This document shows positions 23,488 to 35,438 of a stretch of DNA of 64,000 nucleotides, piece after piece. The position numbers and the translations under genes are program-made. Under the pieces are notes generated by a model. It made no database searches and was not told where the DNA came from. It was given only the letters and a program-made list of their open reading frames with translations. Within the stretch, counting starts at the first letter, position 1. Each line of letters opens with the position of its first letter. This DNA is from Ricordea florida (lineage: Eukaryota; Cnidaria; Anthozoa; Corallimorpharia; Ricordeidae): NCBI GenBank assembly GCA_949710005.1, contig OX453274.1, forward strand, positions 20,837,585 through 20,901,584, read 5' to 3'.

Positions 23488-24291
23488 ATGTCAAAGGCAA
23501 CTGTTCAAACATTGAAAGCTGAAAATGATAAGTTGAAAGAGAAGCTTCAAGAGATTTCAAACGAGTTAAAAAATGTGCAAGAGGAGATGATGGAACAACG
23601 TGATAGCCGCCATATTGAAAGTGCTGATGATGCCAATCCGCAAACTGCACGAAGAGACCAACATAACGAATTTAAACAGCATATTGAAATTAAGATTTCT
23701 GCCATCGAGGATAAGCTTAAAAGTTTATTTACTAGTGTCGACAACTTGTCTTCCTCGATCGAGCAAGTTTTGGAATACAGCTATTCTTATAATGTCAAGC
23801 TTGTTGGTATCCCTGAAATTAAACCGAATGAAAGTGCCGCAGAATCCTCAGAGCTTTGTCTCAAGATTTTCAGTGCTATTGGAGCTGATGTTCAACCACA
23901 TGACATTGACATTGCACATCGAGTCAAGCCTCGCAACGCTTCTGGCGGACAACCAAAGCCTATTATTTGCAAGTTTACGAGACGCCTTGCTCGGGAGCGC
24001 GTAATGGCATTAAGAAAGGAGGTGAATAAAATCAGTCCTACTAGACCCGAACATCTAGGAAACATGGAACGTGCAGCAATTTATAATCATCTTAGTCCAC
24101 GTCTTCAGGACCTGCTCTCACGCGCCAAAAGATTCAAGGAAAGGTATCATTTTATATTCTGTTGGGCCAAAAACTCGGCCGTATGGTTGAGGGAAACTCA
24201 GCAGTCTCGACCAATCGCAGTTAAATGTGCCAGTGATTTAGACAATCTGGAAGCTCGCTACGAATCAACAGGTGAAGAACGTACTAGCTAA
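23488..24291 (+). CDS. LINE ORF1 RNA-binding protein
   Basis: 267 residues. An N-terminal coiled coil (LKAENDKLKEKLQEISNEL, residues about 8-45) is followed by an L1-ORF1-like RRM region (YSYNVKLVGIPEI near 98; DIDIAHRV near 150; PIICKFTRRLARERVM near 165) and a C-terminal basic domain. In L1-type elements such proteins trimerise through the coiled coil and package the LINE RNA. The start chosen is the first ATG, preceded by an AT-rich leader. It is followed after 14 bp by ORF2, a typical LINE spacing. The reading frame is intact. Confidence 0.85.
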   Translation: MSKATVQTLKAENDKLKEKLQEISNELKNVQEEMMEQRDSRHIESADDANPQTARRDQHNEFKQHIEIKISAIEDKLKSLFTSVDNLSSSIEQVLEYSYSYNVKLVGIPEIKPNESAAESSELCLKIFSAIGADVQPHDIDIAHRVKPRNASGGQPKPIICKFTRRLARERVMALRKEVNKISPTRPEHLGNMERAAIYNHLSPRLQDLLSRAKRFKERYHFIFCWAKNSAVWLRETQQSRPIAVKCASDLDNLEARYESTGEERTS

Positions 24292-24305
24292 GAAACAACG
24301 CGCAA

Positions 24306-24473
24306 ATGAAAGTAAACAACACCCTTCTATGCGAGCTTCCTTACTATTCTTGTGATTTAGTTTTATCTCATGGCCGATTTAATAATATTTTAAATACTAC
24401 CCTTCCAACTAAGAAATACCTCGATCGTTTACCTAGTTACTATGACTTAGATATCTTTAGCTTGAATACTTTT
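24306..24473 (+). CDS. LINE ORF2, 5' portion (interrupted by the CACTA insertion)
   Basis: Fifty-six codons from ATG to the TTT target site, encoding the N-terminal leader before the endonuclease domain (ends LDIFSLNTF). Read on into the transposon it meets a stop after five codons. Its continuation is at 37453. The codon at the junction (TTT, 24471-24473) is also the duplicated target triplet. Confidence 0.85.
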
Positions 24474-24920
24474 CACAGCACGAAATAACTACTTTACTTC
24501 CCAGTAAAGATTTCTTAAAGGTTAATTAAAGAATTACTTCCTATCACTTTAAGTTTGTCTTAAAAATTTTAAACATTTATTTCCTTTATCTTTAAGAAGT
24601 ACGCTTAAAGCACTTAATGAACAATTTAAGGGTCTTTAAGGCTTGCCTGTAAAGAGTCAGTAAAAGCATCTTTACTAACCTTTAAGTTGTAAATAAAGGG
24701 AACGGAAATGATTCTTTAATGTAACTTTAAGACAGTAAATGTCCATTAAATGTTAAGAAAATAATCCTTTATGTTGGCTTTAAGTGTTAATTAAAGAGTC
24801 TGGAAAGAGCAGTTGAAAAGCCCTTATTATGACAAGTAAAGGCTGTAAATCCCTTTTATTACATATTAACAGATCCCTTTCAGTATACTTAAGAGATTGA
24901 ATTAAAGATGTTGATACTAG
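24474..24920. repeat. Left TIR and subterminal repeats of the CACTA element
   Basis: TIR at 24474-24498, then many copies of CTTTAAG, CTTAAAG and related TTAAAG or TTTAAG motifs in both orientations to about 24,900. In plant CACTA elements such repeats are the binding sites of the TnpA-type protein. Confidence 0.8.
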
Positions 24921-26758
24921 CACTGCAACTTAATTAATGCAGATTAACCTCCCATGCCAATTATTCCCCCAGGTCATGAGGAAATGTGAAACTAGCCAGC
25001 AGGTTAAAATATCTGCCAAAAGCTATGCAAAGATTTGCAATGGCTGCACACATTTGTAAGTCACCCAGTCCGCTCCTCCATACAAATTAACAAATTAAAC
25101 CAAGTCAGCTTTCAGAAACAAAGATTTATTGTGTAATATATTTTAAAGGCTAGCTAATTCATAGGTAAACTAAAGGACATTCAAATGCAGGCAGAAACAG
25201 CACTGTCAAAATAGTATATAATTCATTGTTATAAAATTCTGAAATATATATTAAACAACAAATTGAAGTCATCACAATAATTATTTATACCCAAATATAC
25301 ATTGTTTGTTCTTAATAAATGCAACAATCAATTGTCCATTATTTTCAATCATACCAAATGCACATATATACTTTCATAAATTAATTCTTTTCTTTAAATG
25401 AAAAATATTTATATTTACAGAGCCTGTGTAAACTTCCCACAGCTAGTGGCAACTATGTAAAGTTGTCATCCAAACACAAGCTATGATAAACGTTTCGCTT
25501 GTACTTTCCTATCTTATGGTGAATGATCATGGAACTATAGTGTCACCTCAATAAAAATTTCAATTTTGTTAATATCTGTTTCCTATAAAGACTAAGGAAA
25601 TAATAACAAGTTACTGGGAATGAAAGGATCACAGTATGCAGTATAATTAATATACTTTTCTTTTTCAATTGACTATGGAAGAACCAAAACTTAAGTAGAC
25701 CTAATTATAGGAGATGCTCACAGTTGGACAACCAATCAGAACTCAAAGCAAATACAAGTCATCAGCTCCAAGAGTGGCAAAATGTGTGTGAACTAAGCAC
25801 AAATGGTTCTAGTTTACATGCACTTATTACTGGTTAAATATGATGTTAAGACAATATTCTGTTATAGAGAATTGCAAGGTTACTCTTGCCATTAAATTGG
25901 GAATCATTCATGTGCCAATAATGCTATGTTTCTAACAAAACCAACTCTTGACACTGGGCCAGAGCATAGGATTCCTTTAGCTGCTTAATTATATAAATTA
26001 TTCCTACCTATGAACTGGCATATTAAGCACCAGTGTCATTAATATATTAAAACAAATTAGACTAGTATTATACATGTAGGCTATTTTCAGTGCTATCAAC
26101 AAAATGTGTCTTTTTCATAACAGTATTGACACAGGATTATACTTCCTTTGTTGCAAAAGTATGGTTTGTACAAGCTCTGAGTATATTCTCCAACTGATAT
26201 CTTCCAGTTGCAAAATGTCACAAGCTTAAAGGAAATATTTCAGTTTTCTGTGAAGGATAATAAAACTGATAACATGTATTTGGTTTAGAAAAATGCATGG
26301 CTACTTGTCCTTGACTTTATCTATTTACCTCAAAGCCCTTTTCACCCTCAAAACAGTCTTGCTTCTTGGAACAGATAACATCCTTGGACAAATATCAATG
26401 CATATCTTCTTGCAAGTTGAAAATAATTGTTTATATCACGCCATAGAAAATACAGCCAATCAAAATGCTGGAAAGCTGTGGTATATTTGTGAGTATTTTA
26501 TTCAACCTTTCCTTTGATCTGTGCAATTCAAAAGTATCACACCCAACCTTCCCATCATGCATTGGGATTTTCTTTGGCATGGTATAAACATTTATGTAAA
26601 CCTTTCTGGTGGTATGCTGTGGAATATCCCACTCATCACTAGTATTTACTTACTACACACAAGCCTAAAGATTGAGTGGGACATTCCACAGGATAGCACT
26701 TAAAAGTGTTGTATAACTAGTATGTACACTGCAAGTGGAACATGTGTATAATTTTTCT
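24921..26758. other. Noncoding left flank of the CACTA genes
   Basis: AT-rich, no supported gene. It holds a hairpin at 26608-26697 (CTGTGGAAT...TCCCACTCA against its complement, one mismatch) and, at 26497-26502, a - strand AATAAA that could end the TnpA-like transcript. Confidence 0.5.
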
Positions 26759-29521
26759 CTACAATGAAACACATGCCCATCCTGGGCAATCAGCTGGCCT
26801 TGGGAGAGAAGAAAGTACCCCTTCCTTTCTCACCCTTTTTACTGCTCTCTGTTGGGAGCGTTTAGATTGTCCTTTTGTATAAATCTTATCTAGTTTTGCC
26901 TTTCTCTTCTTTAGTTGATCACTCTCCCATGGTATTGTCCTGACAACACATACCAGGGTGTCTCCTTCCATGTCAGACTCTTCGGAGGACATATAGCCTT
27001 CAGCTAGTAACTCTGCCATTCTGCCTCGAGCCCCATCACTCCATTTTGTTGCCTTGTCTAAAGCAACTGTCCTTCTTGTTATTTTCTAGCATGAAAAACA
27101 AAACACAATTCAATGAAGCTTTGTATACTGTGACTAATGATGGTCATCAGATGCCAGTAGGGCAGAATTTGAACACACACAAAAACAATATATGTTACCT
27201 TTATCAGTGGTGCCATAGTGTAATGGCCCATTACCAACAGAATACTGGTCACCCATAACAATTAAATGGTTATGTTCTGTGTGAGGTTCAGTTGCTTTCT
27301 GTCATTTCAAGTATGGTTACTAAATCTTACCTCTCTTTTCCTTCCCTGTCGCCTGCACTTTCTTTTGTGCTCTTCATATGTACCAGACTTTTTCTTCTGG
27401 TCTGTCTCCACTGATGTCAGGAAGTATCTTCTAAATGCCTCTGTAGGTAAGAAAGAGATAGAGACACTGTTAGAGTGGAAAGTACAGTAAATGGGGTCAT
27501 TCTGTAGGTACCGTTACAGATGACATAATGCATTGTTTTACCATTGTGTGTAAATTATTCAGTAACATCTTTGTTATTGTCTTGCATTTGTTTTACGTCA
27601 CCTGTGACCATACCTGCAGAAGGAGCCAGTAAATGAATGTCACTCTAATTTGTACTGGAGGAGAGCATGTAGTTATGTAGCTGTTCTCTGCTTGACAATG
27701 TTGATTTAGAAACATAATTGGAACATCGCACAAATGACAAAAGTATTATTTCAAACCTTGTGACAGGTACAATAATGTTACAGAAGCATATTACAAAATT
27801 ACATAACTTTATTTGACTTAAAAAAAAATGTGTCTCCCGCATTGTGGTAGTTCTGATGACACAGTTTCGAATCTTAGCAATCATGTTTATAAAATTCCAG
27901 TCTTGATTCAAAAACAAATATATGTAGTACAGTTTACACGACAACAATGCTAGTGCACATGTAGACGCCTCAGCATGTTACACAGACAAATGTTCAAAAT
28001 AAACCTTACCTTCAATTTGGGCATCTGACCACTGGCATTTGTCCTGCCCACCAACATAATGGTAGATTTCCCATCTTACTCGCTGTAAAATGGTGGCATT
28101 ATTGGCTGAGTCCACACTTAAATAATGGAAGAGAAAGAGAATACAAAATGTCAGGGACAAATTAACAGTGTATTGCCCATGTAGAAAATAATAATATTGA
28201 TGTGCTCACTTCGAACAGTACATGCTGCAATTACCCCAAAATATGTTTGTCGGAATTTAAAATGTTGAAAATCCAATCTTTACAGGACTGTACAGCAAAA
28301 AAAATTAGGTAAGTAAATTTGAAATATAAGAGTTATTTCAGAACCAAAAAAACCGCCTTGAAATTGCTGACATGGTTGTTACGAGGCACATGGAAAAAAC
28401 ATCCTTCATTTACAACAATATTTCTAGATAACATTCAGTATTTGCTATATATTATTTTCAGTCACCAATAGTGAACAGGGTTCAAAACAGGAAAAGATAC
28501 TATTCTGGAGGCCTTTCAAGGAGATGCAAAAAGAACAGTGAAAATATGCTGCCAGTAGAGTCCAAAAGCTATTACTCAGCACAGAAAATAAAGTTTGGCA
28601 AAATTGTAGTAGTGGCAGTTTTGATTATTTACCTACTGTTGCATTTATACTTCTACCAAGTTAATGCTTCAGTTAGTATTCTATACCTTTCTTGGAGATA
28701 AAAACTAGGAAAATCTTTCTTGGTTGACAGTGTCTTAAACACTTTACGCAACGTACGCTACGAAAAAAATAGATTGACATGATAATTATGATTATTACAT
28801 GTCATTGTTTAATTACTTATAACCCTACATGGATGCTGCAATTAATCCAGGAACTGACAAATGTTTCAAAGTCAAAAGGAATTATACGCTTGAGTTGCCT
28901 GAAATCATTCAGGCTAAGATAAAATATTTGTCTTTCTGCATCCACTGCGTAGCCAAACGATAATTTCTCAACGTATAATATACAAGTATACACCCTTAAG
29001 TACTCGCCTGCCGAGTCGTTCGGCAAAGTCAAGAGGGCCACAAAAACTACGAAGCTTATATTCAAAAAGCCTTTAACAGTACGGTCGACAAAGCAGCAGG
29101 CAAATTAATCATTTAATCCGTTTTGATCCAAACAGAGATCCATACAAGGCCACTTGTAAGCATAAACGTGAAGCATTGTAGTTCCCGCGAGTTCCTTTGA
29201 ATTGTTCCAGACTGGCTTATACAGCTACCAAGAAATACCTTGTAGCAATTAAGAATCACATATAACAGTACTCACCCGACAAGTTGAAGGAACTTGGATT
29301 TTGCTTTGTTTTCTTTTAAGTTGGGGCCGTACATTTCCACCATTGTCCTGTTTTTCCCTCATGGCTTTTAGTTCAGCCAGGACCTCTCGCAGAACCTTGT
29401 TGTGTTCTGCTTCGTTTGCTCTAATGTCTTCGCGCAGCCTCTGATTTTCGATAATCACTTCTCTGTTTTTTTGAAGCGTGCGCTCCAGGAGAACGACGTG
29501 ATCGTCTGTTATCGCAGCCAT
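26759..29521 (-). CDS. TnpA-like second protein of the CACTA element (spliced)
   Basis: Exons on the - strand: 29521-29276 (start ATG; coiled coil with VLLERTLQKNREVIIENQRL, donor GTGAGT), about 28105-28010 (ATILQRVRWEIYHYVGG, donor GTAAGG), 27440-27331 (EAFRRYFLTSVETDQKKK, basic; donor GTAAGA) and 27086-26759 (KWSDGARGRM, then YMSSEESDMEGD, then a basic stretch and PRPADCPGWACV before the stop). Exons 2-3-4 join in consistent phases; the exon 1-2 join does not fit the obvious borders, so a small exon may be missing. The MSSEESD block recurs, as I recall, in proteins accompanying cnidarian transposons. By analogy it would bind the subterminal repeats; that is inference. Confidence 0.7.
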
Positions 29522-29945
29522 AATACACTGTACTGTGCTCGTAGGGCTTCAAAGTATTAACTCCCGCTTGCTGAATGCCCGCGCGCTCTAGTGATAATGT
29601 ATTTAACGAAGTTTGGCGCCTAAAATACTGTACTAATTTAATGTATCTCTAGGCGGGAGGAGGGGGAGGGGGAAGTGGGAAGTACAATCGAATGCCACTT
29701 TTTGCTTGAACTTAGATATTGGTTTCGAATTTTCTTGCGGTAGCAAACCCCTTATAATAGTTTATTTTTGTTGTCCTTTCATTATAAATTCTCGGTTCAG
29801 ACCTAAGACTTGAGGTTCTTGTGTAGGAGATCTTATGGCCTGAGCGGGGGTGGTGCTAGGTCGATTTTATATTTCCTGGCAATCAAATGCTTCCCAAGAG
29901 ACAATGGGCTGTTAGGCCAAATAATTATCCACGAACGATAGTTCG
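29522..29945. promoter_or_regulatory. Divergent promoter region of the CACTA element
   Basis: A 424-bp interval separates the - strand ATG of the TnpA-like gene from the + strand start of the transposase gene. It contains a G-rich tract (AGGCGGGAGGAGGGGGAGGG, about 29651) and no coding signal. Shared control of both genes is inferred from the head-to-head layout only. Confidence 0.45.
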
Positions 29946-32900
29946 ATGAACTTCGCGCGCTTTCCTTCGCGCGAAACAATGGAGTTTAGGTCGCAGGTCG
30001 TGTTCTGCTCTCATTGTAACGAAAGCGTGTCTCGATCTACATATCGAAGGCATCAACTAATGACCGTTAAGAGGAAGCGTGAACTGAGTAGTTCTTCAGA
30101 TTCCGACATCTCTGACAGCGATGGCTCTGAAACTTCAAGTATTGTCGATTTCCAACGCGATCCATCGAGCCCCTCTCCAGACTCTGTGAGTTTCGAAAAC
30201 GGTAAGTGAGCATTTCAAATAATTATAATTTCGGTAGTTCTTACCTTCTCACGGCGTCGATTGTCGTGCACAAAAGAAATAAACTCGTAACACGTGGATA
30301 TGGTGTCTTCACGCGGATAATAAATCATTCTCATTCTTTAACACGATTCACATGTACCATAATTTTCTTTGTATCTAGTTTGTTGAATGTTCTAAGTCAA
30401 TTCAGTGTATTTTTCTTTTAAAGATGGAGCAGATATTGAAAGTGACCATTCCTTATCACAGGAGAGGATGATAGGTGGTAGCTCGGACAATGACAGGGTA
30501 AACTAACAATAATCATCATTAAGTGAAATTAAATGCGTTTTAGTTGACCCATGCAATGATTTTCTAAAAAAAAATAAATAAGAGAAACATTCAATTTTGG
30601 AAGCAATAATTTGATATCTCTAACTATTCATCATAATCCAGTTATCTGATCTTTTACATTGTTGTTGAGGCTGTTTTATTCACAAATCATTTTTCAAGGA
30701 TTTGTATTTGTTTTTATGTTTTCATTGCTACTAGAGCATCAATGTGCACAGTAAGGCCCTGTTAATATGGAAAAAAGTTGTACTGGGTAAAAGGGCTACC
30801 AGTACCCTCCTACCCGAGGTACCAAGGGCGAGCCAAGTTTTCATACATTTTCTTAAAATACATGACGAACTGTTTACATGAGAAACAAAAAGTTGGCTTG
30901 GCTAGAAGGGTGACTCGCCTAGCCGAGTCACGCTCTTTCGATGTTAGGGTTATCCTCCTAGCCGAGCCAAATTTTCTCCAAATAAACACTTTGGCTTGCC
31001 TATCTGGGTCAACTCAGTCAAGGTGAGACGATCAGAGCATGCACAAGCACTGTTGTTATTGGAAAAAAATGTCGTCAACACCGTCCAGCTCATCTGGCTC
31101 GGCAAAGAAGTGGTCTTGGAGCCCTGCTCTGGTGGAGTCGATTATTGATTGCTTGAAGGAATATAAAAGCCTGCGTTAGTTCAATTCCACTGACTCCAAT
31201 GCTGACAAAGTGAAATTATATGAAAAGACTTGGCAAATGATGGCTGCAAAACATGCTAGCACAAACTATTTTGGACTCTTACCAGTCTTCTGATGATCAA
31301 AGGCCAGCTATTGACCCAGGCAAAGAGGTCAACTTTTTTCTCATATGAACACTCGGTAAAGTTGACTCAGCTGGGAGGGTGACCCTCCTACCTGGGACAA
31401 CTTTTCTCCATATAAACAGCCCCTTAAAGATTATTTTGTTGCATTGTACAGGACACTGTGGACAATGGCACTGGTGAAAATGTGTCTGATAGTGATTTGA
31501 GCTCAGATGCTGATAGGAGTGATCAGAATGAAAAGGTTTACAGTAACTTTGAGAGTGATGACAGTGATGACAGTGACAGCCTTGAAAACTGGGAGGGGGT
31601 TTCAACAGAAGAAGTTGTTAGAGATATTCCTGCTGTAGAGCCATTGCCAGGACCTGAAAAGAGGAAAAGCAAACTCCAAAAAGTGAATACATTAGTATTT
31701 TGGTTGGCCTATTTTCTTCTCATTTGGCAGATGTCCTGCAAACTTAGTGACAGTAGCCTTGTGTGGTTGCTTCAGTTCTTGTTTAAGTTTTTTAAGGTTC
31801 TTGGTGTTTCAGGCTCTGATGACATTGTAGCTGAACTAGTTCTTGTACTGCCATCATCATTGTATTTGCTACGTCAGTTCATTGACCTGGATAGAGATTA
31901 TTTTACAAAATATGTTGTTTGCCCAAAGTGCACAAAGCTTTATGCTTATGATGCATGTCTTAGGATAGAAAATAAGAGAACTGTGGCTAAAAGATGTGTG
32001 AACACATTCATGTCTAGAGGGCAGAAAAAAACCTGCAATGCACAATTGGTAAAAAAGGTGAAACTGAAAGATGGCAACGAACAGTTTTATCCATTAAATT
32101 ACTACTGTTACAACAGTGTGATTGAGGAACTTGAAAGGGTTCTTAGGCGAAAAGGTATTCCGGAAAGTTGTGAAGAATGGAGGAAACAGGCACAAACAGA
32201 AGGAACACTCTCTGATGTCTACAGTGGGAAAATATGGAAGGATTTTCAGAATTTCCAAGGAAATCCTTTTCTCAGTCTTCCAAGGAATTATGGGCTAATG
32301 TTGAACTTTGACTTCTTCCAACCTATCAAACATCGAAAGGACTATTCCGTCGGAGTTCTTTATTTGGTCCTTCTCAATTTACCAAGGCACTTGCGGTTTA
32401 AGTGGGAAAATGTGATTGTTGTGGGAATTGTTCCCTCCTTGGATGGAGAACCAAAGTCCCTCAATGAATTTTTACAACCAGCAGTTGATGAACTTCAGGC
32501 TCTTTGGAAAGGTGTGCGATTGAAGTCTAGCCTCTGTTCCATTCCACTAAAGTTCCATGCAGCATTATTAAGCATATCGGCAGATATCCCTGCAGCACGC
32601 AAGTTGTGCGGCTTCAAAGGACACAGTGCACATCGTGGCTGCTCCCGTTGCCTGAAAGAGTTCCCAGGTGGATTTGGAGAGAAGAAAGACTATTCAGGTT
32701 TTGACAGGGAAAATTGGCAGCCTCGCACTGACCAGCAGCACAGGTCAAATGCTAGAAGACTACAGTCATGTAAGACTGTCACAGGCAGGAGCAAATTGAG
32801 TCAGCAATTTGGTATCACTCACAGGAGTTGTTTGTTGGATCTCAAATATTTTGATATCATTCGTTTTTGCACTGTGGACCCAATGCATAATTTATTTCTG

Positions 32901-34103
32901 GGAACTGCTAAGTATGTTTTTAAACTCTGGGACAAACAAGGTGTCATTGGGAAGAAAGAAATGAAGCAAATCGAGACGCGCATTGATGAGATGGATGTTC
33001 CAACTGACATGGGACGTTTGCCTAAGAAAATCTCCAGTAACTATGGCTCTTACACTGCGGAGCAGTGGAAGAACTGGACATTGATTTATTCAATGTATGC
33101 TCTTAAAGGTGTTTTTAGAGATACTCACTTACAGTGTTGGCAAACATTTGTTTTAGCTTGTAGATATTTGTGTCGACCCACTGTAACAGCTGTAGATCTG
33201 CAGAGAGCTGACTTGCTTCTTCTTAAATTTTGCAGCAAGTTTGAAAAATTGTATGGGAGGAATGCCATCACTCCAAACATGCATCTTCACTGTCACTTAA
33301 AGGAAATTATAGTGGATCATGGTCCTGTCCATAGTTTTTGGTGTTTCAGCTTTGAAAGATATAATGGTATCATGGGAAGTATTTCCACAAACAAGAGATC
33401 TTTGGAACTCCAGTTAATGAGGAAGTTAATACTTTCTCGATTCCTTGACAGTGTTCAGCTGCCATTGCAGTACAGAACTGAATTTGAAGCCCTGTTGTGT
33501 TCTCCATCTTCATCAAATGCCACCATAAGTAATTCCTTGCTATCAGCTGCCAGTTCATTACATAACATGTCTACCACTATTCCCATAAATAGAGCTAACT
33601 GGTCAGATATTAGTCATCTTAAATTGCCATCACATTACAAAGTACAGAGCCTTGAAGTTGATGACCAGAATGCAATATTTGGTGTCTACAAGTGCCTTTA
33701 TCCAGAGCGTGTAGTTGACCGTCAAGCAATGGCTGAAACCATCAAGAAATATTCCTCAGTCACCATTGGAAATCAATCCTACAGTTCCAAGTTGGAGTGT
33801 CGCAGTTTGCATTCAGCAAGGATATATGCCTCATGGGCAGCTGTGGACCAGGACGATCTGAATGTAAATTCACTGGAATTATTTGCTGGTTATGTGCTGT
33901 ATTATTTTTCTCATTCCATTAAGTTGAATGGGGAATTTGTGCAACATGTCTTTGCCTGCGTTTTATGGCATAAACCCGATGAAAATCCAGATCGATTTGG
34001 AAATCCTACGAAGACCTGGAAACTCAATGACTTCCTGGCCCATCGCGTTTCCTGCCTGTGCAGCGAATTTATTGTAAATTTGCTGCTGCAGAAACACAAA
34101 TAG
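29946..34103 (+). CDS. CACTA/EnSpm transposase (Tnp2-type), spliced
   Basis: Exons 29946-30201, 30424-30497 and 31452-34103, with GTAAGT/AAAG and GTAAAC/ACAG borders in matching phases, give 993 residues. The N-terminus has a Cys2-His-type finger (FCSHCNESVSRSTYRRH), then a long Ser/Asp-rich acidic region. A second Cys cluster (CPKCTKLYAYDACLR) precedes the transposase core: LMLNFDFFQP (Asp near residue 397), CSRCLKEF, VDPMHNLFLGTAKYVF (Asp near 586) and HLHCHLKEIIVDHGPVHSFW with CFSFERYNG, matching the Tnp2 plus DUF4218 arrangement of CACTA transposases. It should cut and rejoin the TIR ends. An AATAAA lies at 34652. All three exons are open, so it may be functional. A second in-frame Met lies at 29979. 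Confidence 0.9.
30754..31424 (+). mobile_element. ISL2EU/Harbinger-like element in transposase intron 2
   Basis: A 671-bp element with TIRs AGGCCCTGTTAATATGG (left) and AGGGGCTGTTTATATGG (right, reversed), flanked by TA on both sides. Internally it has inverted CCTCCTACC/GGTAGGAGG segments and, at about 31068-31255, a frame beginning MSSTPSSSSGSAKKWSW that resembles a MADF/Myb-like DNA-binding domain (LVESIIDCLKEYKSLR) before an early stop. It is a decayed nonautonomous copy. The TA duplication favours ISL2EU over classical Harbinger. Confidence 0.7.
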
Positions 34104-34303
34104 AGGGCGAAAAGAAAATTGTTACCATTCCCTTGGACAGCAGACACTGTTACATGTACTTCTAGGGATTGATAACCACAGTGATGATGGGTTTACAGAA
34201 TTTTGTCACCACAAGCTGTACTGATCTATTTGATGGAATCTGGCAGTTGTACTGCCAAATTTCTTTTCAACTATATTGGCTTCACTTACATGTACAATCA
34301 TTT

Positions 34304-34600
34304 TCCCTCTCTTCGGTAGTCAGTCTTTAAGGACTAAACTGTTATCTGATGACAGAACCTAATTTTTTAAATACTTATTTTGTACTAACTGGTTCTGTTT
34401 CTCTTGGGTAGTCAGTCCTTATAGACTGTTGTTATCTGATGACAGAACCTAACTTTTTTAAATTATTATTTTGTATTAACCGGTTCTGTTTCTCTTGGAT
34501 TGTCAGTCCTTATGGGCTGTTGTTATCTGATGACAGAACCTAACTTTTTTAAATTATTATTTTGTATTAACTGGTTCTTTTTCTCTTGGATTGTCAGTTA
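34304..34600. repeat. Three tandem 91-bp repeats after the transposase stop
   Basis: Units near 34304, 34390 and 34481 share GTTATCTGATGACAGAACC and CTTTTTTAAATTATTATTT. Each contains GGTTCTGT and ACAGAACC in inverted orientation. They fall in the presumed transposase 3' UTR, upstream of the AATAAA at 34652. Confidence 0.85.
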
Positions 34601-34651
34601 TATATGATGTACATCTCATTCTTTTAACACAATTAATGCATTTTACTTTGA

Positions 34652-34657
34652 AATAAA
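34652..34657 (+). terminator. Polyadenylation signal, transposase gene
   Basis: AATAAA 549 bp after the transposase stop codon, the first canonical one downstream on the + strand that I noticed. Confidence 0.4.
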
Positions 34658-35438
34658 TCACTTGGAGCAAGCTCAACTTGATGATAATGACTTGGAAACA
34701 TGAAATCTCAGGGTGAATTAACATCTTGTTGTTAGTGCTTGGGCAGAGATCTGGCCACCCTAAAAGTACTTTGAACTCTCTGCTGTCTGTGATGCTTATC
34801 TGGCATTTTGGGGTTGATTACTCTCAGGCATTCTGTTATCCCCAGATCTCTCTTCTTTAACAGTGCTTTGTTGTCCACTAACATTGGTAACTAAAAATAA
34901 ATTTTCATGTAAAAAGTAACTGTCAACATGACACAATTCCATGGAAACAGTGCAGTTGTTTTTCGTACCAGTTTGACTATTACCTTTATTTCTTCCATCA
35001 TGTCGTTTCACCTAACCTTGGTCAATTCATTTCATAATGCTAAACTAACTTGACACCTTTCTTTTTTTCTATTTCTGGGTATCAAATACAATTAAGACTT
35101 ATTTAACTATTGTCTTTGCCTATATTATAAGTTTTCTTTTCCTTTTAAGTTAGCTTTGGATTCAAATAGATAGACGGAGGTAAATGTTGGGCGGCGCGAG
35201 ACCCCTTTTGATTGCAATGACGTATTTTGACAGTCATCAAATTGTATCGGCTCTTTGTTCTTCGTTTTCCGGAGTTCAGTTGCAATCAAGCTGCAAAATA
35301 AGAATGTGCTTTTGATGACACAATCCACATTGCAGTGGACACTGAACACTCCATCTCACTCGGAAATTTAGATTTAACTTCAGCTGATTTCTCGACGTAC
35401 GTTCCTATGAGAAAGTTATTGCTGTAGTGTAAGGCGTC

